The notes beneath the pieces were generated by a model that saw only the letters and a program-made list of their open reading frames with translations, did no database searches and was not told where the DNA came from. This document shows positions 21,701 through 33,700 of a stretch of DNA of 64,000 nt, in pieces. The DNA comes from Chaetoderma sp. LZ-2023a (lineage: Eukaryota; Mollusca; Caudofoveata; Chaetodermatida; Chaetodermatidae). The DNA is taken from NCBI GenBank assembly GCA_034401795.1, contig CM067365.1, positions 7,587,907 to 7,651,906 on the forward strand, read 5' to 3'. The translations under genes were made by a program, and so were the position numbers. The first letter of the stretch is position 1; every line of letters starts with the position of its first letter.

Positions 21701-24700
21701 ATTTCAAATTCTTTCTGCGGTTCATCAAATTTTCTTTGCAATATTGAATAGTTAAGCAAATTTCGAACATGACATGTTTCAGCTATACTAGTCTGAGTTG
21801 TAGGTATGTTTATTTTCTCCTGTGGTTACTTTTGTCTTCCTCATTTATGGCTATAGCTTTGTTTGTTACCCTTTCCTCATAATGGGAAGATGGTATTGTG
21901 ATTGGGTCTATGTCTCTGTCCGTGTGTTTGTCTGCCTGCCTGTCTGTGTGTGACCGCACCTGTATCTCATTAACTACTGATCCAATTTGACACAGCGAAG
22001 GAACTTGTCATGCAAGAGGATTTCCAGACTGCCATGCTCTGGCAGGGACAGACCTGGCTTTCATAAATTAGTAGCCAATTGATTAGCCAACTACCCTTTT
22101 TCTTAGCTAAATCTTATGTATTTTAGTCAATGTTTTCCTAAGTCTACAATCCATCAACACCAGGTAACCCTTTGAACTGAACGCTACATACCAGATACAA
22201 GACTGTTGAATATTTTGAAACTAATTTGCCTGGATGCTGTTGAGCTTCCAGTCAATTTAGTTTCACAATATTCAACAGCTGGCTGAGATTGGTGCTTTTG
22301 ATCCTAGATATTAGGATTTCATGTTTTATTTGGTCACAATAAAAACATAATGTATGTTTTGACCAGTTACATATTAAATATTTATCTTGTTCTTTAAATT
22401 TAATTTTAATGATTCTCTACTCGGAAATTGTGTATAATATGATGTTAATGATTAGCCAAATATTTAGCCAATCCTGCTTTCTATTAGCCAGATCTCAATA
22501 TTACTAGCATTTGGCTAATTGCTGAATCGGTAGGTATCTGTCTGGATAAAAGCACCCGTATCCGAGTCGGATCAAATTCTGGACAATAGATATCTTGGAA
22601 ACTACTGGTCCAATTTCGCTCAAATTTTAACCCAGGAAACGATACGGCCATACAATAGGATTCCACAACGTTACGCATGATTTGAGAAAATTCAAGAAAA
22701 TAAAAAACTGAAAATTCGAAAAACAATCTGTAACCCACAGGCGGAAAATAAAAAAATCTGAAAATTTGAAAAACTGGGACCTGCAGCGACCGAGATTCTA
22801 TCGACCTTATATTACCTGTAGATGTCTTTGCACCTATAGCTATGCTTATTTTCTACTCTAGCTATGTTTATTTTCTGCTTTAACAATGTTTATTTCACTT
22901 CAAGAGTATACTTACCTCCCTAATACTTTTGATATTGCTAAATATTGGCTTTCACTCAATAAACACTCAGATTTAAACAGTTAGGTGCCCCTACTGGGCA
23001 GGGAGTCAGAGCGTAGTCCGGCGGATGCCAGCCCCACCACCGCGCATGCGCAGACTAGCACTTCCTCTTTGCTAGATTATTGGCAGAGAGATCACACATG
23101 TTTTTTTGTGCTATAGTTTTTTCGTACTCTTAAACTGTTTAAGTGGTGTTTGTTTGGAGTGTTAGTCACTTTTTTGGATGGCGGAAAGGAATACTTCGCC
23201 ACAGGAGGACGTTGGACCTTTAAATCAGGTGACTTCTAGTAAAATTAGCGAGTTTTCTTCCCGGTGTATTGTGTTTCCGGGACTCGCGTTTACCGTGATA
23301 AGCGCCTTGGTTGGTTGGGTTATATCAACTCGGTGCTACCTAGGACTAATTTCTCTTTCTGTTTATGTCCACAGGTCTGTATGACGCTAGATGGTGACAT
23401 CACAGTAGCAGAGATTTAGTTTTCTCTCCACCATGGTTCCATTTCCTACTAACACTGTTAGGTTATCTAACCAAATGAAAAATTATGTCCAGTGAGTTGG
23501 AGGCCTGGTATAAAGGTCTTCTCACTTTGCCCTCTTGATCCAATTCCTTCCCCATGAGGTGGAGAGAGTTAAGAGGCGTGCAGATGGTGGAGTTTCCGGT
23601 TCGTCACGTTGGATGGTTTGTCTATACAAAGTGTCAGGTATCTAGTTATTGATAATGTGGTGATGTTAATTATTGTAAACAAACAAAGGGAGATAATTAA
23701 CATTTTTGCCAGAAAAGAGTTATCTATATGTATCTGATGGTTGTGTAGTCAACTTATCCATTCAGCATACAATTCGTCCTTGCACTTGGATGTTTTGTTG
23801 GGATCGAATTTTTCCTGTCACGGGATTAATGACGTCATAATCAGCCTGGCTATGTATTTATCAGCAATTCAAGCGCTATGCTGGTTTTTGATGTATATTG
23901 ATCTTTATGATCGTTTTCCTTCTCTTTGAGTTGGATTGAGTTTCTAAGCTTAACTAGTTGCTCATACTCCTTGTCCTTTGCCCTGTTTCAGGGACCGGGT
24001 TGCGCGTCCTGTGGACGTTTTATGCATGTAAAGTTCTGGCCGCATCTGTGTTATCGATGTAGCCCTTGTGGTCCATTGATTAATTGTGACATATGTAAGC
24101 ACTGGGGGGGCGAGTTAATGTCCGAATTCTTGTGCTGCTTACAGGCGACGGACAAGGTGGTAGAGGAGGAGAAGAAGAAGAAGCGGAAACGAGAGGTTGT
24201 AAGTAGGAAGGGTAAGGGGAAGGTCTCGTCCGCGGTGGATATGGAGACCTTCCGGACCGAGATGTTGGGAGAGATGAAGAGGACAATAAAAGATTTGGTT
24301 CCAGGGTTGCTTCGTGGCATGCTTCCTGGACCAGATCCTTTATTGTCCTCATCATCGGCTTCGGAGCAGGTAATCCCCGCCTCTGGATCGATTTTCCTTA
24401 GTCCGCTTCCGTTGTCCGACGATTCAGAGGTGGCCCCATTAGAGGGGGCGTTCCACGACCCTGGCAGCAGGCTTATTGCCGCGCCGATAGGGGACCGTGG
24501 ACGGTTGTCGCTGGAACCCGCGGGCTGCTTATCAGTCCAGGGGTATCCGCACGCCGCGGTGGCCAGTACCTCCTATGGCACCGTTCCTGGTCAGCCCGGG
24601 TTAGCTCTCTTTGCTGACCCGGGGTCTAATCTTTCTGACCAGGGTGATGAGGATTACCTGCTAGGGTCGCCGTCTGACGACGTGGACATGGATGAAGACG

Positions 24701-27700
24701 TTTGTGCACCCCTCGCGGGGAATACAGGCGCTTTTTTCCACGGTATTACTCACCCTGGAGTAAGGTCCGCGGTTCAGGTGGTGGCCCAGGGCGCTGCTGA
24801 TGGCCAGCGGTACCGCATACCTCGGCTTGCCGAGCGTGTAGCTGGTGCTGGCCGGGCCCGTGGTGGGGCTATATATACCCCGCGCTCTACCGCGGTGCCT
24901 GCTCCTGGTCAAACCAGTGATATTCTCATGCCGGTGCTGTCAGGCCCGCATGTTTTCCCTGGCTTGCCAGGTGTATCAGCGTACCCGCCGTCAAGCTCTA
25001 CTGCTTGCGCTCAGGAGGAAGACGAAGGACCCCGTCTTGTAGAGCGCTCGCAGTTAGCCACGGAGGAGGATTGGTATGACGCTTGCCAGTGGTTGGTGAG
25101 CGTTAGGCCTGATCTGCCCGTGGAGCAGTCGGCTAGCCACCGTGTTCACACGCCGTGGTTAGCTGGGAAACCAACTGCTAACGCTATGCCTTCTCTGCCG
25201 CTGGCGGAGCATGTCGTTGACATGTTCAAGGCGGCGGAGTCGTCCATTAACACGAGTGGACGTCTCGCGAAGGCCCCTCGCGAGGTGGCCAGGCGTTGTC
25301 GCATCGTGCCCCTGGACTACCAGCGGTACGGTGTGGTACCCAAGCCCAGCGTGGATGACCGCGCGGCTTTGGGTGAGGATACGCGGCCAGGCTCCCGTTC
25401 TGACGCGGGGGTCTTGTGCGCGAACGCGTTGCGTTCGGCGAATACCGCGTTGCGTGATGCGGAGGAGAGTGGGAGGGCTTCGATCGCCGCTCTGTCCCAC
25501 GTCTCCCAGCTGTTACAGGGGGTAGTAACGGCATCCGCATCGCGCCAGCCAAGCCCGCTCGCGGTCCAGCGAACCATCCAGGATGGTATTAACCTGGCGC
25601 TGGACTGTATGACGCGGGCGGTGACCAGGAGTGTCCGGGCAAGACGCACGTTTGCCCTGGACAATCTGTGCCCGTCTCAGGACCTGTATAATAGGCTACT
25701 CCGTACGCCTATGACGGGTCCTGGTCTTTTTGGAGGTGAGGGATGTCGCCACCTCCAGGAGACGGTCACCCTGGTGAATAACCAGAGGGCGCTGCGCGAA
25801 CAGTTTGAGGTGCTGCGTCGTGCTAACGTTCGCGCCGCGGCCCCTGCGTATCGTCCCCTGCAGGCTCGAGGTGGTGCTGGCCAAGTCAGAGGCCAGCCGC
25901 CGTCGCAGCGCCGGCCTCGGCCGCGTGCGATTCGGCCAGCAGTGAGGGGGGCGCAGGCTCCTCAGCCGCCGTCAGCCAGGCAGCCGCCCGTGCACCGAGG
26001 TGCGCGCGGGGCGGGGCGGGGCGCGCGAGGATCTGGGCGTGGTTATCGTTCCTGACAGGGCGCTTACCGCGGTAAGGACCACGCCGGTGTGTATGGCGAC
26101 GGAGACAGTGCCGCTCTTGCATGCCTTGTGTCCACCGCGGTCCCTAGGTGGACCGGTGGGAGGCCGGCTAGCCGACCACATGCAAGAGTGGGAACGGTTA
26201 ACTCAGGACCGTTTAGTCTTGCGATGGCTTTCCGTGGGGTATCATCCAGAGTGGATGACAGGCCCGCCGTCGCGACTGTCTCTGGTGCCAGTCTGGACTC
26301 CCATTCCGAGAGATCCAGATCAAAGGTTGTGTATCGAGGAGGAGATAAATTCCCTCGTACAAAAAGGAGCTATTCAGCCGGCACAAAGGTGTCCGGGCTT
26401 CTATTCAACCCTGTTCTTGGTAACAAAACGCACCGGAGGGTGGAGACCGATTCTCAACCTCAAGCCACTGAACAAGTTCATCGAGACGCCCAGTTTCAAG
26501 ATGGAAACGGTGCGCTCGGTGTTGGCGGGGTTGGAGAGGGGGATGTGGACGGCGTCGATAGATTTGAAGGACGCTTATTTCCACATCCCCATCCACGGGA
26601 GTTTCTGTCGCTTCCTGAGATTTGCATTCCAGGGCAGACAGTGGGAATTCAGGGTGTTGCCCTTCGGAATTTCCACGGCTCCTCGGGTTTTCACCCGTGT
26701 GGTTCTTGCAATCACAGCATACCTCCGCAGGAGAAGCATAGCAGTCCACACGTACATAGACGACTGGCTGTTGAAAGCGCACACCCGGGAAAGTTTGTCG
26801 GCCAATCTGGAGATTGTTTTGAAAACTCTCACAGACTTAGGCTGGATGATCAATTTCCCAAAATCAGAGCTGACTCCATCCCAGAAGTTTGTTTACCTGG
26901 GGATGTTCTTCGATCTAGAGACAGGATATGTTTATCCTACTCAGGAGAGAGTTCAGAAACTCATCTCATTAATTCAGTCAGTGTGCGACAGTCGTCATGT
27001 CCTGGCACGGGTTTACTTGAGAATGCTGGGGTTGATGGTTTCATTGGAACCAGTCATTCCTCAGGCCGCCTTACGCAGGCGGCCGATCCAGTTATTTCTC
27101 ATGACACAATGGACCCAGAGTACAGGTTCGCTGGACTCGAATGTGTCAGTGTTGGCGCCTCTCATTCACCACCTGCAATGGTGGTTGAATACAGAGAATC
27201 TCTTGCCGGGGGTTTTGCTAACCCCTCCCCACCCTCAGGTGACTGTGTATACAGATGCATCGATGGAGGGCTGGGGAGCTTGCCTGGAAGAGTACACGAT
27301 ATCAGGGCTTTGGAATCTGGAACAGTCAAAGGAACATATAAATCTACTGGAGCTAAAAGCAGTAGTCCTGGCCCTGGAACATTTCTTACAGAAAGTTCAG
27401 GGCAAGATTGTTCTTATTCGTTCAGACAACTCAACAGTTGTGACTTACATAAACCGCCAGGGCGGAACGAAGTCGCCCAGTCTCTGTATGATGACATGGA
27501 AACTGCTTTGTTGGTGTCTGGATCACCAGATTACCTTGAAAGCAGTTCATATTCCGGGAAGGTTAAACCTGCTAGCAGACTCATTGAGCCGAAGGATGAG
27601 TGTTTTACCCACGGAATGGCAACTAAATCAATGTGTGGCGGATCGTCTGTTCGACCATTGGGGGAAACCCAACATCGATTTGTTCGCAACGAAGAAGAAT

Positions 27701-30700
27701 GCGAAGATGACGACGTACGTCTCTCCGATTCCGGATCCAAGCGCTTTCGCAACAGATGCGTTAGCTATCAGCTGGGGGAGAATGTATGCATACGCATTCC
27801 CTCCAGCAATCCTGATTCCAAAAATTCTTCAGAAAATCAGACAAGAGGAATGCCAAGTGCTTCTGATCGCCCCGGATTGGCCAAGCCGATCATGGTATAC
27901 GGATCTGCTGGACCTTCTGGTCTGCAATCCGGTTCCTCTGCCTCTGATGGACGATATTATCTTCCAGGGCAAGGCCCTTCACAACAATCCGTCAATGTTC
28001 AGATTGACTGCGTGGATGTTGTCAAGGAATCTAGAATTAAGGAGGGCTTTTCTGAGCAAGCAGCCATGTTTATGGCCAAAGCCAGGAGGGGGTCAACCTC
28101 CAGAGCATATAATTATAAAATCAACAGATTTGCAGAATGGTGCTCAAAAAGATGTATTGATCCAATGGATTCATCTATTCAAGTAGTAGCTGATTTCCTC
28201 TGTCACCTCTATGATGCCTATAGCCTCAAGCCTAACTCTATTGCTGGTTATAAGTCAGCATTAATGTCTGTTATTCCTTGCTTGGCTAAGAGGGGAAGTG
28301 ATGAAGTAAATACATTAAATGTATTAATTAAAGGCATGGGCAATCTAAGACCAAGGAATCCTCCTGTGATTCCGTCTTGGAGTTTATCGCTAGTGCTTCA
28401 AGTACTAGGTGATAAGCCTTTTGAACCACTTAGTTCCATTTCTATGAAACTATTAACACTGAAGACTGTGTTTTTAATTGCTGCGGCCTCGGCTAGGCGT
28501 AGGAGTGAAATTCATGCCTTATCAGCCGAGGATGACCGTTTTGTGGTTTCAGGGGAAGGCCTTAAGCTGCTACCTAGGATTAATTTCTTGGCTAAAAATC
28601 AGTCGTTGAAATATCCAGGTCAACCTATTATTTTGCCTGCTTTAACTAGATATGATCCTAATTCTAAAGCATGGTGTCCCGTCCGGGCGCTGCGCCGGTA
28701 CAAACAACGTACGGCGGAGTGGCGCACCGACCAGTCAGCGTTATGGTTGTCATATATTGAACCCCATGGCAGGGCTTCTAAGGACACCATTTCCAGGTGG
28801 ATTGTGGAATGCATTCAGTTTTGCCATAAATCCGCCACCGGGAAGCAGGTTGACGTGGCCAAGGCTCACAGTGTCCGCGGCGTAGTGACATCCACCGCCC
28901 TATTTAATGGGGTCCCGGTGGATGATATTATGTCGGTGGCTCAGTGGCACTGTGAGTCAAGTTTTACAGACCATTATCTCCGTGACACCTCTAATCCTCT
29001 CGCCTTGTCGATTTTGAAAAAATAACTCGGTTTATATTTTTTGAGGAGGGTTTTCCTCATTACTTATATATTTCACAATTAATTTATGGAAACACCCACT
29101 TTTTTGGGCCTGCATCAGTCTTTACCAATGGGAAGATGATGTCAGCAGCCATTTTCAACAAGGTCAGTCTTGTTCATGTGTTGTCCATTGTTGATTGTAT
29201 TGTCACGTTACCCGTTATTAATATGGTGATGGTTTGTGTATTTGTGTGGTTCATTGTTGAGAGTTACGAAAATGGAGCTTTTTCGTCTCTGTCCTGTAGT
29301 ACATGGCACTTGTACGTAGAGAGCGTATAGGACATTGAGGTCAGTCGACTCTTCCTCCCAGGAAGGAGGGGGGGGGAGCGCATATGACATTCGGTCATCT
29401 CTCATACATCGGTGGTGTTATCCGATGATTAGTCAAATCCTGACTGTTTTTTCAGACAGTTTCAGAAGTTTAAGTGCCTTAAACGCAGAAAAAGCGTATA
29501 GGGATGAGCTGGTCTTTTGACCTCGCCTCCCTCCCGCCAGATTCACTTTCGAATTCTGGCAATATCAAAAGTATTAGGGAGGTAAGTATACTCTTGAAGT
29601 GAAATAAACGAAATCTAGGATTTCTTTTTTCACGAGAGAGTTGATACTTACCTCCCTAGATACGGACCCGGCCTCTCCACCCCACAGAGGCTCGGTCTTC
29701 AGGCTCTTAATAGTTGCATGTGTGTCAGCCAATAATCTAGTCAGAGGAAGTGCTAGTCTGCGCATGCGCGGTGGTGGGGCTGGCATCCGCCGGACTACGC
29801 TCTGACTCCCTGCCCAGTAGGGGCACCTAACTGTTTAAATCTGAGTGTTTATTGAGTGAAAGCCAATATTTAGCAATATCAAAAGTATTAGGGAGGTAAG
29901 TATCAACTCTCTCGTGAAAAAAGAAATCCTAGATTTCGTTTATTTTCTCTTGTAGCCATGGGTGTAACCTGTATGCCCTACCATGCTGGATTGACACAGT
30001 CAGACAGGAAATTAGCACATACCAAGTTTGTCAGTGATGAAATACAGGTATGTAGTCATTTTCCAGGATATTAAAAACAACTATAATGCAATCGATGGAG
30101 ACGTTGAATCACGCCTTTTCACTCTATGATGGCAGTGTGCTTACTGACCACCGTGACATAGATAGTTGATCCTTTGACCTCAAACTCAAAGCCATTATAA
30201 ACTCGTAATATGAAGGCATGTGCTAAATCTGGTGATTCTGCCCTCTCGCACTCTGGTATACACTTGGTGATCCTGTGACCTACATATTTGATGCTTTGTC
30301 CTGAATCTCATAGAACCACTAGCCACCTATAATATGAATGCAGGTGCCAAATTTGGTTATTCTACCTTCTTGCGTTCCCGATTTATGGTTAAAAATGTGT
30401 ATTTCGGGATGCACTTAGTGACTTCGTGACCTCGATATTTGGCCGTTTGACCTCAAATTCAGGTTTTGCCTAGACATTTACAATATGAATCGATATGCCA
30501 AATTTGCTGATTCTAACTTTTCGGACTCCGGCGATATCTCTAGGATAAACAGACAAACAAATAAATAAACAGATGGCGTGAACCACACTGCTCACACCGG
30601 GCGGCGTGAATAATTATATTACAAGGAAGTGGATAGACACATGAAACAAGGTGGTTGTCCCATGATGTTTGTGCGAGTGCCTGTCTTTGCATATTCAGTA

Positions 30701-33700
30701 ATTTTGGTATAACTTTAACCCTTTCAACTCCGCATCCCTGAAGAAGTAAATTCTTTATATTAATCTTATTCTGTTAAACATTTTGAAATTAATTTGACTG
30801 GAAGCCATTGCTGCCTAGGGCAGCAAAGGCTTCCAATCAAATTAATTTCAAAATGTTCAACGTTTTCCTGTATAGTTGCCTTGAAAATGAGATATAGGGA
30901 GTTCCTCAGTGGAAGGGTTAACCCTTTAACTCGACAATAAGCCAGTCATTCCAGTGATACAATTTCAGAAAGTTTCCTCTTTGACCTGCAGATGGGCATT
31001 TACTAAATAGAATTTTAGGTTTTCTTGATCGATCGTGCCCATTTATAGGGTAACCATGTGTTGAATACCTCATGGTCATAATAGGAGCTGACTTATGATT
31101 TCATTTCAGATAGATCTGTCCATATTCATAAGTTACAACTATGATAACCACAGAAAATATTTAAAATTTGTCCAGAATCTGATGTCCTGAATATATAATG
31201 CTAAAACAAAGTAAAATTTAGTAACTCTTGGAATTGTATTTCTGTTAAATCTGTCGATATTTGTCAATGTTTCCTACCCTGATGCGCAACATTTGTCAAA
31301 AGTCGGCGTATTTTGTCCGATTTGTAACTTCTTTTACTTAAGCTGCTGCTGCCTTGGCTTTGAATGTTCAAGATTCCTTCCAGGCAAAGATAAGACAATT
31401 TTGAATTGTTATTATTATTATTATTATTATTATGAAATTAGTTTCAAAATATTCAAAAGCTTGCAAAATCAAATAGAGTTTATTAGAGTTGAGTGTTCAA
31501 ACTATGCCAATCGGTTCAAAATTGTGTATACGCTGGTGGAGCTTAGCTAGAAATGAGCGATACCTAGCTGGAAATGAATCTCCTACATGTATCACTGTAG
31601 AATGTAATCTGACACCCATAATGGCTAAATATTTGCATATTGAATGTCCATTTGCAGGCCAAGAAAGATTATTTTTGAAAATTTACCGCGGAAATGAGTT
31701 CAAATAACCGAGCCAGTTATTCCAGTGGTAAGTTTTCAAAAATAGTATTCTCTTGGTGTGTAAATGGACATTTCACAAGACCACTGTAGTGGCAGATTTT
31801 TCCAGCTTCGTCATGAAAGGAGTAAAGAAGCACCTGTTATCACTCGGTCTAATGATCACTTTTATTGCTTTGTTAGGTTATTGTGGCGACGGTTGCGTTT
31901 GGTATGGGCATCGATAAACCTGATATTAGACAAGTCATACATTACGGAGGTAAAATAAAGTCATGGTACTGTCTTACAGTCATTCATATTATGCATGATA
32001 TCAGTAGTACCATAGATCAGGGAAGCTAGTTTATATGGGGTTTGGCTGGGTGGGAGGGGAGGGGGTGGTGACGAAGGGGCGGTACTGTGCTCTGTGACTG
32101 CAGTAGTTTGAAAACATTCTGCATCTGCCATCAGCTCTCTTTTTTTGTCCTCTGTTTCTTATCCTTTGCCAGAGTTCCTAGCTCTGCCAGTCTCTTCTTT
32201 GTTTCTCAGCCTGCCCACTCCTGCCTCTGAGCCTCTCTAGTACAGCAAATTTCAAGGCCTGTGTGGAGGTATAGTTTACATGGTTCACTTTAAACATCAT
32301 TTTGAAATTGAACTTTTCTTCTCAAGAATGGATTATTATCCGACATGATCATTAGATGGTTAAATTTATTCTCACATTATCTAGAAACATAGCGAGTGAT
32401 CCTCTATTTCATTTATTTTCACAGTTTGTAGCAATTCCTACATTTTATTTAGAGTCAGAACCTATAATTTTTATTTTTTATGATTTTTTACACCAAAAGC
32501 TAAGTTACATTTAAGAAGTCAAAAATCTACACACATTAATGCACACTTTGTCAGCAGATGGAATGACCCAAAAATAATCCACTTTATAGCCTCATAGCCA
32601 ACTTAACTTAAGTATCATCAATATATTCCAACAATTTATTTGTGATAATGAAGCATTTTAGGTGTGAAAATTGCTTTATTTTCCTATATTTTGCACCGCG
32701 ATGTTTCCTCCAATTTCTTTGCCGATGGTGGCTTGTAGACCTGAGACTGTGAGGCATTGAATTTGAAGCTTGTGGAAGCAATTTTATGCTGATCCTATAT
32801 CCAAGGTTATTAGTCCCATGCCGATAAAGATCTGGGGGTCTATAGGTTTGCACTCTGTCTGTCCATCCATCCATCTGTCGCAGTTGGTTTTCCGCAGTCC
32901 TTCAAGATAGTCAACTGAGAATTGGTACATTGCTTTGTTATGAGAAGTTACAGATCAAGTTCAAGTTTCAGGCATATGCGTCAATTTTTTATGATTTAAG
33001 AAATACGAAAAATATCAGTTTTCAGCACTTTATTTTTTTGCACTCCTTCAAGATATATAAACGAAAATTGGTGTATCCCTTTATTATAATGAGTTACAGA
33101 GCAAGTTCGAGTTTCAGAAATTTTTGTCAATTTTTCATGGAGTTATTCTCCCTTTCGACTTATGAAATATGAAAATTATTAGTTTTCCGCACTTTTGTTC
33201 GCAGTCTCAAGATATAATACTAAGAATTGTTACATTGCTTTTTTATGAGAAGTTACAGACCAAGTTTGAGTTTCAGGCATATGCGTAAATTTTTTATGGA
33301 GTTATACCCCGTTTCGACTTAGGAAATTTGAAAAATATCAGCTTTCCACACTTTCGCATTCCAAGATATTTAAGGGGAAATCGGTGCATCGCTTTAGTAT
33401 AAGGGGTTACAGAGCAAGTTTGAGTTTCAGACATTTTTGTCAATTTTCGTAGAGTTATGCCCCCTTTCGACTTATGAAATACGAAAAATATCAGTTTTCC
33501 ACCCTTTTTTTTTTGCAGTCTCAAGATATTCAACTGAGAATTGGTACGTTGCTTTGTTATGAGAAATTACAGACAAAGTTCGAGTTTCAGGCATTTGCAT
33601 CAACCTTTTTATGGAGTTATGTCCCCTTTCGGCTTATGAAATACAAACATATCAGCTTTCAAGACTTTTTCGTTCTCCTTCACCATATGTAACTGAACCT

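Larger units (their letters stand above)
22888..29940 (+). mobile_element. DIRS1-type tyrosine-recombinase retrotransposon, well preserved (DIRS element 2)
   Basis: The full structure is visible: GTT at both borders (22888-22890, 29938-29940), inverted terminal repeats (22888-23100, 29717-29940), a Gag ORF with a leader intron, an RT/RNase H/DAM-like ORF, an overlapping tyrosine recombinase ORF, and an internal complementary region (29560-29658) whose two halves match the distinct tips of the left and right ends. DIRS elements move through a circular intermediate inserted by the recombinase, without target duplication. No stop or frameshift interrupts the main ORFs, so this could be a recent and possibly competent copy. 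It splits WRN intron 6, ending 15 bp before exon 7. Confidence 0.95.
30048..31876. other. WRN intron 7
   Basis: 30100-30610 is a locally repeated sequence (AATATGAA.GCA.GTGCCAAAT, TTGACCTCAAA; about three diverged units). Then come abutting family A and B elements (30715-31060), a TTA microsatellite (31408-31433), part of a family A composite (31434-31590) and a family B copy (about 31600-31830). Confidence 0.65.

Noticed and set aside
24051-26181. Several 80-115 codon ORFs on the minus strand inside DIRS element 2
   Set aside because: They are shadows of the GC-rich Gag and RT frames and show no domains.
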